From the NCBI GenBank assembly GCA_963815965.1, contig CAWFIT010000001.1, forward strand, positions 62,001-126,000: a stretch of DNA of 64,000 nucleotides, in the 5' to 3' direction. Each line of letters starts with the position of its first letter. Positions within the stretch are counted from its first letter, which is position 1. The notes beneath the pieces are model-generated. The model saw only the letters and a program-made list of their open reading frames with translations. It had not been told where the DNA came from and did not search any database. Position numbers and translations under genes: made by a program. Shown piece by piece: positions 16,044 to 26,319 of the stretch. The DNA comes from DASVFB01 sp963815965. GTDB taxonomy: Bacteria > Actinomycetota > Thermoleophilia > Gaiellales > Gaiellaceae.

Positions 16044-17038
16044 GCATGGAATTCGGCGAGACGCTCGGCCTCGTCGTCGAGCTCCCGCTTCACGTCGCGC
16101 GAGAGTCGTCCGAACGCCTTCGTGACGATCCCTCCCCGCTCCGGACGCCACGTGCCCGCGACGGCGCCGTCGACGAGGAAGGTCCCGAGCGAGTGCGGCG
16201 TCTTCGACGTGAAGATGCGCGGACGCAAGGCTTCGGGCAGGATGCCCGTCCGGCGCGCGTGGACGAGCAGCGTCGCGTCCCACGTCGGCAGGAACCGCAC
16301 GGGCGCCGGAGTGTCGGGATGCGGAAGCGGCGCGCGTGGCACGTCGACCAGCTCGCGTCCGGACTCGTCGCGAAACCGCCGCAGCTTCAAGCGCGCGAGT
16401 GCCTCCGTCACCGTCGGCAGCGGGAGGCCAGCCCAGTCGGCGACGTCGTGCGGGCGCGCCGGCCCGAACGCGCTGAGGTAGCGGCGCACGAGATGGTCGA
16501 CGCCCTCTTCGTGTGTCACCGATGACGCACCAAGCCACTCGTCCGCAAGCGCGAAGATGTCGGCGCGCCGGTGCTCCCACGTACCGGAGGGCGGCGCACG
16601 AACGAGATCGACGAAGACGCCGACGCCGTTCCAGGCGACGCTGTCGGAGCCGACATGATTGAACAGCTCGTCGCGAGAGCGAGGCCCATCGGCCAGCAGC
16701 GCCTCGATCCGGCGCGCGCTCGCTCGGAGCCTCCGGGCGTCGACCTTGCCCCTGCGCGCCCTCAGCCACTGCTCACGCCGGGCGTCGCGCACGGCGACGC
16801 TGAACAGCGGGAAGTCGCGCGCAGAGACGAGGTGGATGGTCGTGCGCATAAGCGTCCCCTGCGCGGCGCTGCGGCGCGCGAGAGCCTTCGTCAGATCGTC
16901 GCGTTCGAAGCCCGCGAGCCGCGCCCAGAGACCGACATAGCCGGACGGCGCGTACTGCATCTGCAGACCCCCGACACGCTCCAACGCCCGCGCCACCGGC
17001 AGGCCCGCCCGCTCGATTAGGAGTTGCCGCGCGAGCAC
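16040..17038 (-). CDS. Winged-helix DNA-binding protein, AlkZ-like (HTH_42)
   Basis: A 332-residue protein of the family that includes the interstrand-crosslink DNA glycosylase AlkZ. It has the N-terminal LERVGGLQMQYAPSGYVGL, whose QxQ matches the catalytic glutamine pair of AlkZ, MRTTIHLVSARDFPLF, and a C-terminal PTWDATLLVHARRTGILP and GTFLVDGAVAGTW. Family members usually have about a dozen residues before this point (here readable as TQRELNRA), but no ATG, GTG or TTG precedes them in frame, so the start at GTG 17038 is uncertain. Repair of alkylated or crosslinked DNA is inferred. Confidence 0.85.
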   Translation of the reverse strand: MLARQLLIERAGLPVARALERVGGLQMQYAPSGYVGLWARLAGFERDDLTKALARRSAAQGTLMRTTIHLVSARDFPLFSVAVRDARREQWLRARRGKVDARRLRASARRIEALLADGPRSRDELFNHVGSDSVAWNGVGVFVDLVRAPPSGTWEHRRADIFALADEWLGASSVTHEEGVDHLVRRYLSAFGPARPHDVADWAGLPLPTVTEALARLKLRRFRDESGRELVDVPRAPLPHPDTPAPVRFLPTWDATLLVHARRTGILPEALRPRIFTSKTPHSLGTFLVDGAVAGTWRPERGGIVTKAFGRLSRDVKRELDDEAERLAEFHA

Positions 17039-17082
17039 GGCGCGGTTCAGCTCGCGCTGGGTGAGGACGCGCTCGGACGCGG

Positions 17083-17460
17083 CTACTTTCCGCTGCGGTC
17101 GATCAGCTCGATCCTGTAACCGTCAGGGTCGCGCACGAAGCAGATCAGCGAGCCGCCTTCGCGCACGCGATACGGCTCGCGCTCCGGCTCGATTCCTTGT
17201 TCCTGAAGCCGCTCGAGCGTCGCCGCGATGTCGTCCACCGATACGGCGATGTGGCCGTAGCCGGTGCCGATCTCATACGAATCGACGCCGAAGTTGTGTG
17301 TCAGCTCGAGCCTGTCGCCGTCGCCCGGGAGGCCCATGAAGACGTTGATCGCCTCGTCGCGGATTTGCATACGCCGCCGCTCTTCGAAGCCGAGCGCCAC
17401 GTAGAACGCGACGGAGCGATCGATGTCGCCGATGCGGTAGCAGGTGTGGATCAACTCCAT
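17083..17460 (-). CDS. VOC-family glyoxalase I-like protein
   Basis: A 125-residue two-module VOC protein. It starts MELIHTCYRIGDIDRSVAFY and contains GHIAVSVDDI and DPDGYRIELIDR, the positions of His and Glu metal ligands in lactoylglutathione lyase. The similarity to GloA is strong, but actinobacteria usually lack glutathione, so the substrate may be a different thiol adduct. TAGGAT (17470-17475) lies 9 nt before the ATG. Confidence 0.85.
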   Translation of the reverse strand: MELIHTCYRIGDIDRSVAFYVALGFEERRRMQIRDEAINVFMGLPGDGDRLELTHNFGVDSYEIGTGYGHIAVSVDDIAATLERLQEQGIEPEREPYRVREGGSLICFVRDPDGYRIELIDRSGK

Positions 17461-17469
17461 GGACGTCGC

Positions 17470-17475
17470 ATCCTA
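17470..17475 (-). promoter_or_regulatory. -10-like hexamer for the glyoxalase-like gene
   Basis: Minus-strand TAGGAT, 9 nt before the ATG at 17460; a slightly longer spacing than the others. Confidence 0.4.
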
Positions 17476-17480
17476 AAGCG

Positions 17481-17828
17481 TCACTCGTGCAGAGGCGCTG
17501 ACGGCTCGAACGTGACGACGAGTCGCACGATCCGCCCACTGCCGACAGTCAGCCTTAACTCGCCCGCACGCACGTCGGGCTCCCGGCGCCACGCGTAGCC
17601 CGCGACAGTCGTGTCGCCGTCCTCGCGGACGTCGAGCACGTCGAGCTCGTCGTCGGGTGGCCGCTCCCGATACGCCTCGGCAATCGCGTCTTTCCCTACG
17701 AACGGCCCGACTGGAACGCCCTCGAACGCCATCGTCGCGTCGTCGGCGAAGTTCTCGAGCGTCGGCCCGAAGTCGCCGGAGCGGACGGCCGCGTTGAACC
17801 GCTTCACGTGCTCGTCGAGCAGCGTCAT
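17481..17828 (-). CDS. NTF2/SnoaL-like protein
   Basis: A 115-residue alpha+beta cone protein. HVKRFNAAVRSGDFGPTLEN and FADDATMAFEG-VGPFVGKDAIAEAY are typical of the SnoaL-like/ketosteroid-isomerase-like superfamily. The catalytic role is unknown. Its ATG overlaps the stop of the GNAT gene (ATGA), making a coupled EamA-GNAT-NTF2 transcription unit. Confidence 0.8.
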   Translation of the reverse strand: MTLLDEHVKRFNAAVRSGDFGPTLENFADDATMAFEGVPVGPFVGKDAIAEAYRERPPDDELDVLDVREDGDTTVAGYAWRREPDVRAGELRLTVGSGRIVRLVVTFEPSAPLHE

Positions 17829-18358
17829 GGCTCCAGATCCTCGCGGACCAGCCCGTACATGACGCCGTCGACCCACGCGTCGTGCTGCCGGTACGCCTTC
17901 CGCTTGACGCCTTCCCTGATCCATCCCGCGCGCTCCGCATGCCGCTGCGCGCGCTCGTTGTAGCCGTAGATCTCCATCTGCAGGCGGTGGAAGCCGAGGT
18001 CGAAGATGAGGTGCCGCTGGAAGAGCCGCGCAGCATCGTCGCCGAGATGGCGGCCGCGGAAGTCCGGATGGACTGCGAGCCGGCCGAGCTGCGCGATGCG
18101 GCTCCTCACGTTCGCGCGCTCGAAGCCCATCGTCCCTGCCGGGCGCCACTCGTCTCCTTCACGCACTTCGATCAGGAAGCGACCGAACGCCGATGGCTCA
18201 CGATCCTGCCGCTCGAGCTCGCCGGCCAGCGCCTCGCGGTCGAGCTTGGCGCCGGCGGCGAGAAACGGTCGCACGTCGTCGTGCGTGAACACGTCGAGCA
18301 TGAAGTCGAGGTCGCCGCGCGTCGCGCGTCGCACGCGGATGCTGTCGCCTTCGATCAC
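17825..18358 (-). CDS. GNAT-family N-acetyltransferase (RimJ/RimL-like)
   Basis: A 177-residue acetyltransferase with IRVRRATRGDLDFML at the start, GTMGFERANVRSR, LGRLAVHPDFRGRHLGDDA (the acetyl-CoA pyrophosphate loop, with RGRHLG) and GYNERAQRHAERAGW. The layout matches the RimJ/RimL subfamily, which acetylates amines on proteins or antibiotics; the target is unknown. The GTG start overlaps the EamA stop (GTGA). Confidence 0.88.
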   Translation of the reverse strand: MIEGDSIRVRRATRGDLDFMLDVFTHDDVRPFLAAGAKLDREALAGELERQDREPSAFGRFLIEVREGDEWRPAGTMGFERANVRSRIAQLGRLAVHPDFRGRHLGDDAARLFQRHLIFDLGFHRLQMEIYGYNERAQRHAERAGWIREGVKRKAYRQHDAWVDGVMYGLVREDLEP

Positions 18359-19260
18359 GGTTCCTGAATCGCCGCCGCGCGGCGCGCGAAGAGGACGGCT
18401 CCCGAGCCGAGCGCCACGCCGACCAGGATCAGCGCGAGGCCGCCGAGGCTCGCGGCGGTGACCGGTTCGTCCAGCAATACCGCGCCGTAAACGAGCGCTA
18501 TCGGCGGCATGAGATAGGTAACGAGGGTAGTACGCGCCGAACCGAACAGGCGGATCGCGCGGAAGAGGATCAGCTGTGCGAGAACAGTTCCTGCGAGCGT
18601 TAGCCCGGCGAGCGACGCGACGGACTTCCATCCGGGCGCCTGGTCGGGCAGATTGAGCAGCGCGAGCGGCAGCAACGCGACCGCGCCGCCGAGCATCGAT
18701 GCAGCGGCGAGCGTTGGCCCGCGCGCACTCGAGAGGCTCTTCTGGGCGAGGATCCCTCCCAGTGCATACGAGATCGACGCCACGACGACGGCCGCCGTCC
18801 CCGCTACGAACCACCAGCTGACGCTCGGCTGTCCGATCGTCAGGACGCCGACACCCACGAGCCCGATGAGCACGCCGACGAACCGTCGGCGCGACAGGGC
18901 CTCGCGCGGCAGCAGCCAAACCACGAGCAAGGCGTTGAAGATCGGCACGGTCGAGTTCGCGACCGCGGCGATGCCCGAGTCGATGTGCTTCTCTCCCCAG
19001 GCGATGAGCGTGAACGGAATCGCGCCGTTGACGATCCCGATCGCGAAGCCCGCCAGACCCGCTGCGCGAAGCTCGCGCAGCGCCCCGCGCCAGCCGATTC
19101 GCGCGACGAGGAAGAGCGCGAGCAGGATGCCGGCGACGCCGAGGCGGATCTCGATCATCGCCGCCGGCGGGAAGTCGCGAACGGCGACCTTGATGAAGAG
19201 ATACGACGCTCCCCAGACCGCCGCGAGCGAACCGATCAGGAGGACGTACGAGCGGCTCAC
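18355..19260 (-). CDS. EamA-family (DMT superfamily) transporter
   Basis: A 301-residue inner-membrane protein with about ten hydrophobic segments in two EamA repeats (about 8-140 and 150-290). Typical signatures are LAAVWGASYLFIKVAV at the start, GEKHIDSGIAAVANSTVPIF and YLMPPIALVYGAVLLDE. It probably exports a metabolite or amino acid, but the substrate is unknown. It is divergent from purL, and TACGTT lies 6 nt before its GTG. Confidence 0.9.
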   Translation of the reverse strand: MSRSYVLLIGSLAAVWGASYLFIKVAVRDFPPAAMIEIRLGVAGILLALFLVARIGWRGALRELRAAGLAGFAIGIVNGAIPFTLIAWGEKHIDSGIAAVANSTVPIFNALLVVWLLPREALSRRRFVGVLIGLVGVGVLTIGQPSVSWWFVAGTAAVVVASISYALGGILAQKSLSSARGPTLAAASMLGGAVALLPLALLNLPDQAPGWKSVASLAGLTLAGTVLAQLILFRAIRLFGSARTTLVTYLMPPIALVYGAVLLDEPVTAASLGGLALILVGVALGSGAVLFARRAAAIQEP

Positions 19261-19266
19261 GAGGTC

Positions 19267-19272
19267 AACGTA
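19267..19272 (-). promoter_or_regulatory. -10-like hexamer for the EamA transporter gene
   Basis: Minus-strand TACGTT, 6 nt before the GTG at 19260. It lies 18 bp from the divergent purL hexamer, so the two promoters share a very short intergenic region. Confidence 0.5.
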
Positions 19273-19289
19273 CCGTCAGGAGGCGGGGA

Positions 19290-19295
19290 TACACT
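19290..19295 (+). promoter_or_regulatory. -10-like hexamer for purL
   Basis: TACACT, 6 nt before an in-frame CTG at 19302, which the spacing rule points to as the purL start. Confidence 0.45.
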
Positions 19296-19301
19296 GACCC
19301 C

Positions 19302-21209
<1,908 letters not shown>

Positions 21210-21211
21210 AG

Positions 21212-22588
21212 ATGTGCGGCGTCTTCGGCATCCGCTCTCCCGAGCGTGACGTCGCCCGCATCGCGTACTTCGGACTTTTCGCGCTGCAACACCGCGGCCA
21301 GGAGTCGGCCGGCATCGCAGTCTCCGACGACGGACGCCTGACCGTCCTGCGAGACATGGGTCTCGTCTCGCAGGTCTTCGACGAGCAAAAGCTGAGCGGC
21401 CTGCGCGGCGAGGTGGCGATCGGGCACACGCGCTACTCAACGACCGGCTCGACGCACTGGGCGAACGCGCAACCGCTGCTGCACCATGGACGAGCGCGCA
21501 CCGTCGCGCTCGGTCACAACGGCAACCTCACGAACGCGTCGGCGCTCCGCGAGCAACTCGCAGAGGAGGGCGTCAAGCTGTCCTCCACGTCCGACAGCGA
21601 GCTGATTGCGGCGCTGATCGCTAACGAGGACGGTGCGCTCGAGGACGCCGTCGCAGCCGCGATGCGAAGGCTCGAGGGCGCGTACTCCGTCGTCGCGCTT
21701 TCGGAAGGAACGCTGCTCGCGTTCCGCGATCCGTTCGGTTTCAGGCCGCTGGCGATCGGTCGACTCGACGACGAATGGGTTGTCGCGTCGGAGTCCTGCG
21801 CGCTCGATCTCGTCGGCGCCGACCTCGAGCGCGAGATTGCGCCGGGCGAGGTCGTCCTGATCGACGGCGAAGGTCTTCGCTCGGTGCAGGCGGTCGAGCC
21901 GGCCGAGCCGGGCGCGCTCTGCATTTTCGAGTTCTTCTACCTCGCGCGGCCGGACACGCGGCTCGAAGGCGTCGAGGTGCACGCCGCGCGCGTCAGGATG
22001 GGCGAACGGCTCGCAGCAGAAGCGCCGGTCGACGCGGATCTCGTGCTCCCGATCCCCGAATCCGGCACGCCCGCCGCAATCGGCTTCGCGCGCGCGAGCG
22101 GGATTCCGTTCAGCGAAGGCCTGATCAAGAATCGCTACGTCGGCCGGACATTCATCCAGCCCGAGCAGGGGCTGCGCGAGCAGGGCGCGAAACTGAAGTA
22201 CAACCCGCTGGCGGAGGTCGCCGGAAAGCGTGTCGTCGTCGTTGACGACTCGATCGTCCGCGGCAACACGACGCGGCAGATCGTGCAGCTGCTCTTCGAC
22301 GTCGGCGCGAGTGAGGTTCACCTGCGCGTCTCGTCACCGCCGGTGATCGGACAGTGCTTCTACGGCATCGACCTCGCCGACCCGGAGGAGATGATCGCCT
22401 CGAACCGTACGGTCGAGGAGATCCGCGAGCACATCGGCGCAACCTCGCTCGCGTACATCTCGCTCGAGGGGCTGCAGGACGCGACGCGCCGGCCGGCATC
22501 TCGGCTCTGTCGCGCATGCCTCACGCGCGACTACCCGACGAGCGTGCCGGCCGACGCCAAGAAACTGAAGTTCGAACCCGTGGCCTAG
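21212..22588 (+). CDS. purF: Amidophosphoribosyltransferase
   Basis: First committed enzyme of purine synthesis, making phosphoribosylamine from PRPP and glutamine. The 458 residues begin MCGVFGI, so Cys2 is the N-terminal nucleophile and there is no propeptide. LFALQHRGQESAGIA and GHTRYSTTG belong to the glutaminase domain. VVVVDDSIVRGNTTRQ is the PRPP-binding loop. Cysteines in ALCIFEFFYLARPD, VIGQCFYGID and LCRACLTRDYP fit the [4Fe-4S] ligands of the Bacillus-type enzyme. It follows purL by 2 bp. Confidence 0.97.
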   Translation: MCGVFGIRSPERDVARIAYFGLFALQHRGQESAGIAVSDDGRLTVLRDMGLVSQVFDEQKLSGLRGEVAIGHTRYSTTGSTHWANAQPLLHHGRARTVALGHNGNLTNASALREQLAEEGVKLSSTSDSELIAALIANEDGALEDAVAAAMRRLEGAYSVVALSEGTLLAFRDPFGFRPLAIGRLDDEWVVASESCALDLVGADLEREIAPGEVVLIDGEGLRSVQAVEPAEPGALCIFEFFYLARPDTRLEGVEVHAARVRMGERLAAEAPVDADLVLPIPESGTPAAIGFARASGIPFSEGLIKNRYVGRTFIQPEQGLREQGAKLKYNPLAEVAGKRVVVVDDSIVRGNTTRQIVQLLFDVGASEVHLRVSSPPVIGQCFYGIDLADPEEMIASNRTVEEIREHIGATSLAYISLEGLQDATRRPASRLCRACLTRDYPTSVPADAKKLKFEPVA

Positions 22589-22816
22589 CTATTGCTCGAG
22601 AACGCGTGACGCCTTCGCGATGCCGCGCGAGATCAGGTACGCGCTCGTCGTCCACTTGACGAAGTCGACCCAGTTCGGGGCTCCGAGATCGTCGGCGATC
22701 CAGCAGACGAGCCAGACGATGATGACGACGATGATCAGGACGGCGATCTCGGCGTTGCCGGGAATCGGCAGGCGCGCAACGTCCGTCGGCAGGTTCGGTC
22801 TGGTCGGTCTTTCCAT
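22589..22816 (-). CDS. Small single-pass membrane protein
   Basis: A 75-residue protein starting at the ATG at 22816 with AAAGGAGC upstream. Residues about 25-42 (IAVLIIVVIIVWLVCWIA) form one strong transmembrane helix. The C-terminal half (YLISRGIAKASRVLEQ) may be amphipathic. It is convergent with purF, whose stop codon abuts its own, and lies downstream of a VOC gene. Function unknown. Confidence 0.6.
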   Translation of the reverse strand: MERPTRPNLPTDVARLPIPGNAEIAVLIIVVIIVWLVCWIADDLGAPNWVDFVKWTTSAYLISRGIAKASRVLEQ

Positions 22817-22827
22817 TGACGCTCCTT

Positions 22828-23247
22828 TCAGGCTGCGTGTCGTGGGATGTGGACGATCTCCAGCTTGATCCCGTCCGGGTCGTAGAAGAACACCGCGTAG
22901 TACCCCAGCTGGTACGCGTATTCGCTCGGCCCGCTCTCGATCTCGGCGCCGGCCTCCTGTAGCCACCGCGCTCTCTCGTCGACGGCCGCGCGTGACGTCG
23001 CTTCGAGCGCCAGGTGATGCAGACCGATCGCGTAGCGGTCGTACGGCCCGCCCGCGTTCGTCTGCGTCTCGCGCAGGCCGATCGTGGTCCCCGGACCCCA
23101 GAGGTAGTAGATCGTTTCGCCGCGCTCACCCTCGACCTCGCTGATGCCGTGATAGCCGAGCGGCGCCAGGAGATCGCGGTAGAACGGCAAGCTGCGCTCG
23201 ATCGAAGAGACGACGAGGTCGACATGGTGGACGCCGGTCGAGCGCAC
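22828..23247 (-). CDS. VOC-family protein
   Basis: A 139-residue vicinal-oxygen-chelate protein. TGVHHVDLVVSSIERSLPFY, IGLHHLALEATSRAAV and FFYDPDGIKLEIVH place His and Glu ligands in the expected positions of the two beta-alpha-beta modules. The start at GTG 23247 is supported by GAAGGAG about 9 nt upstream. The substrate is unknown; glyoxalase, extradiol dioxygenase and fosfomycin-resistance proteins share this fold. Confidence 0.82.
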   Translation of the reverse strand: MRSTGVHHVDLVVSSIERSLPFYRDLLAPLGYHGISEVEGERGETIYYLWGPGTTIGLRETQTNAGGPYDRYAIGLHHLALEATSRAAVDERARWLQEAGAEIESGPSEYAYQLGYYAVFFYDPDGIKLEIVHIPRHAA

Positions 23248-23260
23248 CGGCGGGACTCCT

Positions 23261-24097
23261 TCAACGCGCCTGTTCCAACTCCTGCGCTCGGCCGTAGCGC
23301 ACCGCCCTGCGCACCGCGCGTGGATCGAGCCCGCTCTCGAGCAGACGCTGCCGCGTCTCACCCTCAGCGGCGAGACGCAGGAATAGCCACGCCAGTGCGA
23401 TGATCGTCACGAGCGAGCCCTCGATCATCATCACGCTGCCGGCGAGGCGCTGGTCGTCGATCGTCGACAGCCCGAACGGCCGCGCGACTCCCTCGTAGAA
23501 CGAATAGAAGACCGTGTTCGGCCAGACGAAGACATTGCCGAGCACGGTGGACACGACGCGCGCGACAGCGACGTACCCGAGCTTCGCCCCCGTGCCGAAC
23601 CACTCGGGCATCGGGATCGGCTCGAGCACGGGCATCCACAGCAAGATCCCACCGGTGAAGAAGCACGCGTGCTCGAGCGCATGCACCGCGTCGTGCCGCA
23701 GCGCCGCTTCGTAGAGAAAAGGAAGGTGCCACACGTAGAGGTTGAGCGCCCACAGCCCGAGCGCCGCTCCCGGGTGGAAAATCCGGCGCAGCGGGTGCAC
23801 GAAGCGAAGCAGGGGGCGCAGCACCGGTCGGGTGAGTCCACCGAGCAACGCGAGCGGCGCCAGGTCGCCGAGCAGGATGTGTTGCGCCATGTGCATGCCG
23901 AACGAACGCTCGGCGTAGTAGTCGAGGGGCGAGACGAGCGCGATGAGCAGGAGGAGCACGCCCAGCGCGAACAGCCCGATACGCCACGCGGGCGGCGCGG
24001 TTCCGCGTTCCCGCAGCGTGTGGACGCGCTTGGCATAGACCGCGGCGAGCAGCAGCGAGGGCACGAGCTGCAGCGGCTCCAGCGTCCAGTGAGTCAC
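23261..24097 (-). CDS. CtaG-like cytochrome c oxidase assembly membrane protein
   Basis: A 278-residue polytopic protein with about seven transmembrane helices. It includes YAERSFGMHMAQHILLGDLAP, HLPFLYEAALRHDAVHALEHACFF and GILLWMPVLEP, the His-rich helices of the caa3-type oxidase assembly factor family (CtaG/DUF1404-like). The family is linked to copper or haem-copper oxidase assembly in Gram-positive bacteria. No oxidase genes are nearby. It is divergent from the gene at 24130. Confidence 0.82.
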   Translation of the reverse strand: MTHWTLEPLQLVPSLLLAAVYAKRVHTLRERGTAPPAWRIGLFALGVLLLLIALVSPLDYYAERSFGMHMAQHILLGDLAPLALLGGLTRPVLRPLLRFVHPLRRIFHPGAALGLWALNLYVWHLPFLYEAALRHDAVHALEHACFFTGGILLWMPVLEPIPMPEWFGTGAKLGYVAVARVVSTVLGNVFVWPNTVFYSFYEGVARPFGLSTIDDQRLAGSVMMIEGSLVTIIALAWLFLRLAAEGETRQRLLESGLDPRAVRRAVRYGRAQELEQAR

Positions 24098-24107
24098 GAC
24101 AACGCCG

Positions 24108-24117
24108 AGTCTAGAAT
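24108..24117. promoter_or_regulatory. Overlapping divergent -10-like hexamers sharing TCTAGA
   Basis: AGTCTAGAAT contains TAGAAT on the plus strand (24112-24117, 12 nt before GTG 24130) and TAGACT on the minus strand (24108-24113, 10 nt before GTG 24097). The two promoters overlap by two bases, so the two genes would probably not be transcribed at the same time from it. Confidence 0.35.
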
Positions 24118-24129
24118 CGCGGCCTCGAA

Positions 24130-24741
24130 GTGCGTTTGTTCCACTATCACCTGGTGACGAGCCGCGTCCGCGAGGTCGAAGCCCGGTACCTCGCAAAGCT
24201 CGGTTTCGAGCTCGTCGCACGCTACGGACGCGTCGGAGACGAGCATACGAGCTTCGAGCCGGGAGTCTCCTGGGAGGAGCTCGACCGCCTCGGCTTCAAA
24301 CTCCGGCTCGCGGAGCTCGAGCGCGGCGCGGTCAACGTGGTCGTCCAGCCCGGGCAATGGAACCTGCCGCGTGTCGACCACGTCGGGATCGCGATGAACG
24401 AGGACGACTTCACAGCGGCGCTGGCCCGCGCTGACCAGCTCAAGCTGCGCGTCCAGGAGCATGGCGGCCGCCGCACGTTCGTGGCGACGGGCGCCGGCTA
24501 CCGCGTCGAGCTGCATCCCCCGCGCGAGTGGCTCGACGAGCTGCTCCAGAACACCGACGTGCTCGCAATCGCCGAGCTGCAACTGAAGGCGGACGATCCG
24601 CACCAAAAGGCGGAGGCGCTCGCCGAGCTGCTCGAGATCCCGCATCAGGAGTCGGCGCTCGAGATCGGCGACACCGTCCTCCGTTTCGTGGACGGCGGGC
24701 CCGCCGGACGCCCCGAGCTGCACGCAGAGCTGTTTGTCTAG
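24130..24741 (+). CDS. VOC-like protein of unknown function
   Basis: A 203-residue protein. LFHYHLVTSRVREVEARYLAKLGFELVARYG and VDHVGIAMNEDDFTAALARA look like the two modules of a VOC domain over the first 140 residues. The last 60 residues (VLAIAELQLKADD onward) are a separate helical tail. Typical metal ligands are not all evident, so enzyme activity is uncertain. It is 9 bp before purM and probably on its transcript. Confidence 0.6.
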   Translation: MRLFHYHLVTSRVREVEARYLAKLGFELVARYGRVGDEHTSFEPGVSWEELDRLGFKLRLAELERGAVNVVVQPGQWNLPRVDHVGIAMNEDDFTAALARADQLKLRVQEHGGRRTFVATGAGYRVELHPPREWLDELLQNTDVLAIAELQLKADDPHQKAEALAELLEIPHQESALEIGDTVLRFVDGGPAGRPELHAELFV

Positions 24742-24750
24742 GGACGACAG

Positions 24751-25650
24751 ATGACGGAGAAGCAGACCTACGAGCAGGCCGGCGTATCGCTCGGGACCGC
24801 GAACGCGCTCGTCGAGCGTCTCCGCGCGGCCGTCGAGTCGACCGGCGCGATCGGCTTCGGAGCGTTCGCCGGGCTCTACCCGCTCGACGACTCTCGCGTG
24901 CTCGCTGCGTCCACCGACTCGGTCGGCACGAAGCTGATCGTCGCTCGCGAACGCGGGGTGCTGCGCAACTGCGGCGCCGATCTGGCGGCGCACTGCATTA
25001 ACGACGTGATCACGAGCGCCGCCGATCCTCTAATGCTGCTCGACTACGTCGCGGCGAACCGCATCGACCTCGAGCAGGTCGCCGAGCTCGTCGACGGCGC
25101 CGCGGAGGTGTGCCGGATGGCCGGATGCGCGCTGATCGGCGGCGAGACCGCCGAGCTGCCTGGCGTTTACCGCGAAGGAGAGCTCGACTTCGCAGGCACG
25201 TGCGTCGGCGTCGTGGAGCGCGAGCGGCTCGTCGACGGCTCGCGGGTCCAGGCCGGCGACGCGATCGTCGGCTTCGCGTCGGCCGGCGTCCACGCAAACG
25301 GCTTCACGCTCGTTCGGCGCATCCTCGAGGAGGACAACTACGAGGGCGCCGACCTACTCGCCCCCACGCGCTTGTATCTCGACGACGTGCGGCGGCTGCG
25401 CGAGCACGCGCTCGGCTTTGCGCACGTCACGGGAGGCGGCATCGCAGGAAACGTCGAGCGTGTCGTGCCCGACGGCCTGCGCGCGACGATCGACTGGGAC
25501 GCCTGGCCGCGCCCGCCCGTCTTCGACTGGCTCGCCAGGCACGTCGACGAAGAGGAGATGCGGCGCGTCTTCAACCTCGGGATCGGATTCTGCGCTGTCG
25601 TCCGCGACCCAGGTGAGGATCTGGTGATCGGAAGGATCGAGCCGGAATGA
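24751..25650 (+). CDS. purM: AIR synthetase (phosphoribosylformylglycinamidine cyclo-ligase)
   Basis: Closes the imidazole ring in step five. The 299 residues include VLAASTDSVGTKLIVA, DLAAHCINDVI, GGETAELPGVY and FAHVTGGGIAGNVERVV. It is shorter than the usual about 345 residues but contains both AIRS domains. The stop overlaps the purN ATG (ATGA). Confidence 0.95.
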   Translation: MTEKQTYEQAGVSLGTANALVERLRAAVESTGAIGFGAFAGLYPLDDSRVLAASTDSVGTKLIVARERGVLRNCGADLAAHCINDVITSAADPLMLLDYVAANRIDLEQVAELVDGAAEVCRMAGCALIGGETAELPGVYREGELDFAGTCVGVVERERLVDGSRVQAGDAIVGFASAGVHANGFTLVRRILEEDNYEGADLLAPTRLYLDDVRRLREHALGFAHVTGGGIAGNVERVVPDGLRATIDWDAWPRPPVFDWLARHVDEEEMRRVFNLGIGFCAVVRDPGEDLVIGRIEPE

Positions 25651-26222
25651 TCGGAGTCCTCGTCTCGGGCGCAGGGACGAACCTGCAGGCTCTGATCGAC
25701 GCGGGTCTGCCGGTCGTCGCGGTCGCGTCCAACCGGAAGGACGCCGCGGCGCTCGAGCGCGCGCGCGCAGCGAACATCGCGACCGCGACCTTTGCGCTCG
25801 ACTGTTATCCCGAGCGGGAGGAGCGCGACCTCGTCATGGCCACGTGGCTCGAAGAGCACGGGGTCGAGTTCGTGGTCCTCGCCGGGTACATGCACCTGCT
25901 GACGCCGCCCTTCCTCGCGCGCTTCCCGGACCGAATCGTCAACGTGCATCCGTCGCTGCTGCCGCAATTCCCGGGGGCACACCCGATCGACGACGCCCTG
26001 GCCGCAGGCGTCGACACGACCGGCGTGACGGTGCACTTCGTCGACGAAGGCGTCGACAGCGGCGCTGTCATCCGCCAGGAGCCCGTCCCGGTGGAGCCGC
26101 GGGCGACGCTCCTCGAGCGGATCCATGCGGTCGAACACCGTCTGCTGCCCGGCGTCGTGAGGGAACTGCTTCGCGGCTTCCGGGTCGTCGCTGACGGTGC
26201 GAGGCCGGAGGGCACAGTGTGA
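25647..26222 (+). CDS. purN: GAR transformylase (10-formyl-THF dependent)
   Basis: Formylates GAR using 10-formyltetrahydrofolate. The 191 residues contain VLVSGAGTNLQALID, VVLAGYMHLLTPPFL, the catalytic VNVHPSLLPQFPGAH (Asn and His) and GVTVHFVDEGVDSGAVI, with the catalytic Asp. Coupled to purM by overlapping codons. Confidence 0.96.
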   Translation: MIGVLVSGAGTNLQALIDAGLPVVAVASNRKDAAALERARAANIATATFALDCYPEREERDLVMATWLEEHGVEFVVLAGYMHLLTPPFLARFPDRIVNVHPSLLPQFPGAHPIDDALAAGVDTTGVTVHFVDEGVDSGAVIRQEPVPVEPRATLLERIHAVEHRLLPGVVRELLRGFRVVADGARPEGTV

Positions 26223-26269
26223 GAAACACGGGCCCGGAGAGCATCGCGCCGTCAGCGGCGGCAGGCGGC

Positions 26270-26288
26270 GGCGGAGCCGGGCTCCGCC
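26270..26288. other. Strong hairpin between purN and purH
   Basis: GGCGGAGC-CGG-GCTCCGCC, an 8-bp perfect stem with a 3-nt loop, in the 97-bp gap. It has no T-run. It could attenuate or stabilise the purH message; nothing in the sequence matches a known purine riboswitch. Confidence 0.3.
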
Positions 26289-26319
26289 CGGCGGGAGCCG
26301 ACGCCGACCGGGAGTCGCG

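Noticed and set aside
26197..26319. N-terminal extension of PurH from an upstream in-frame start
   Set aside because: The 41 extra codons are Arg/Gly-rich and include the palindromic gap; family similarity begins at 26320.
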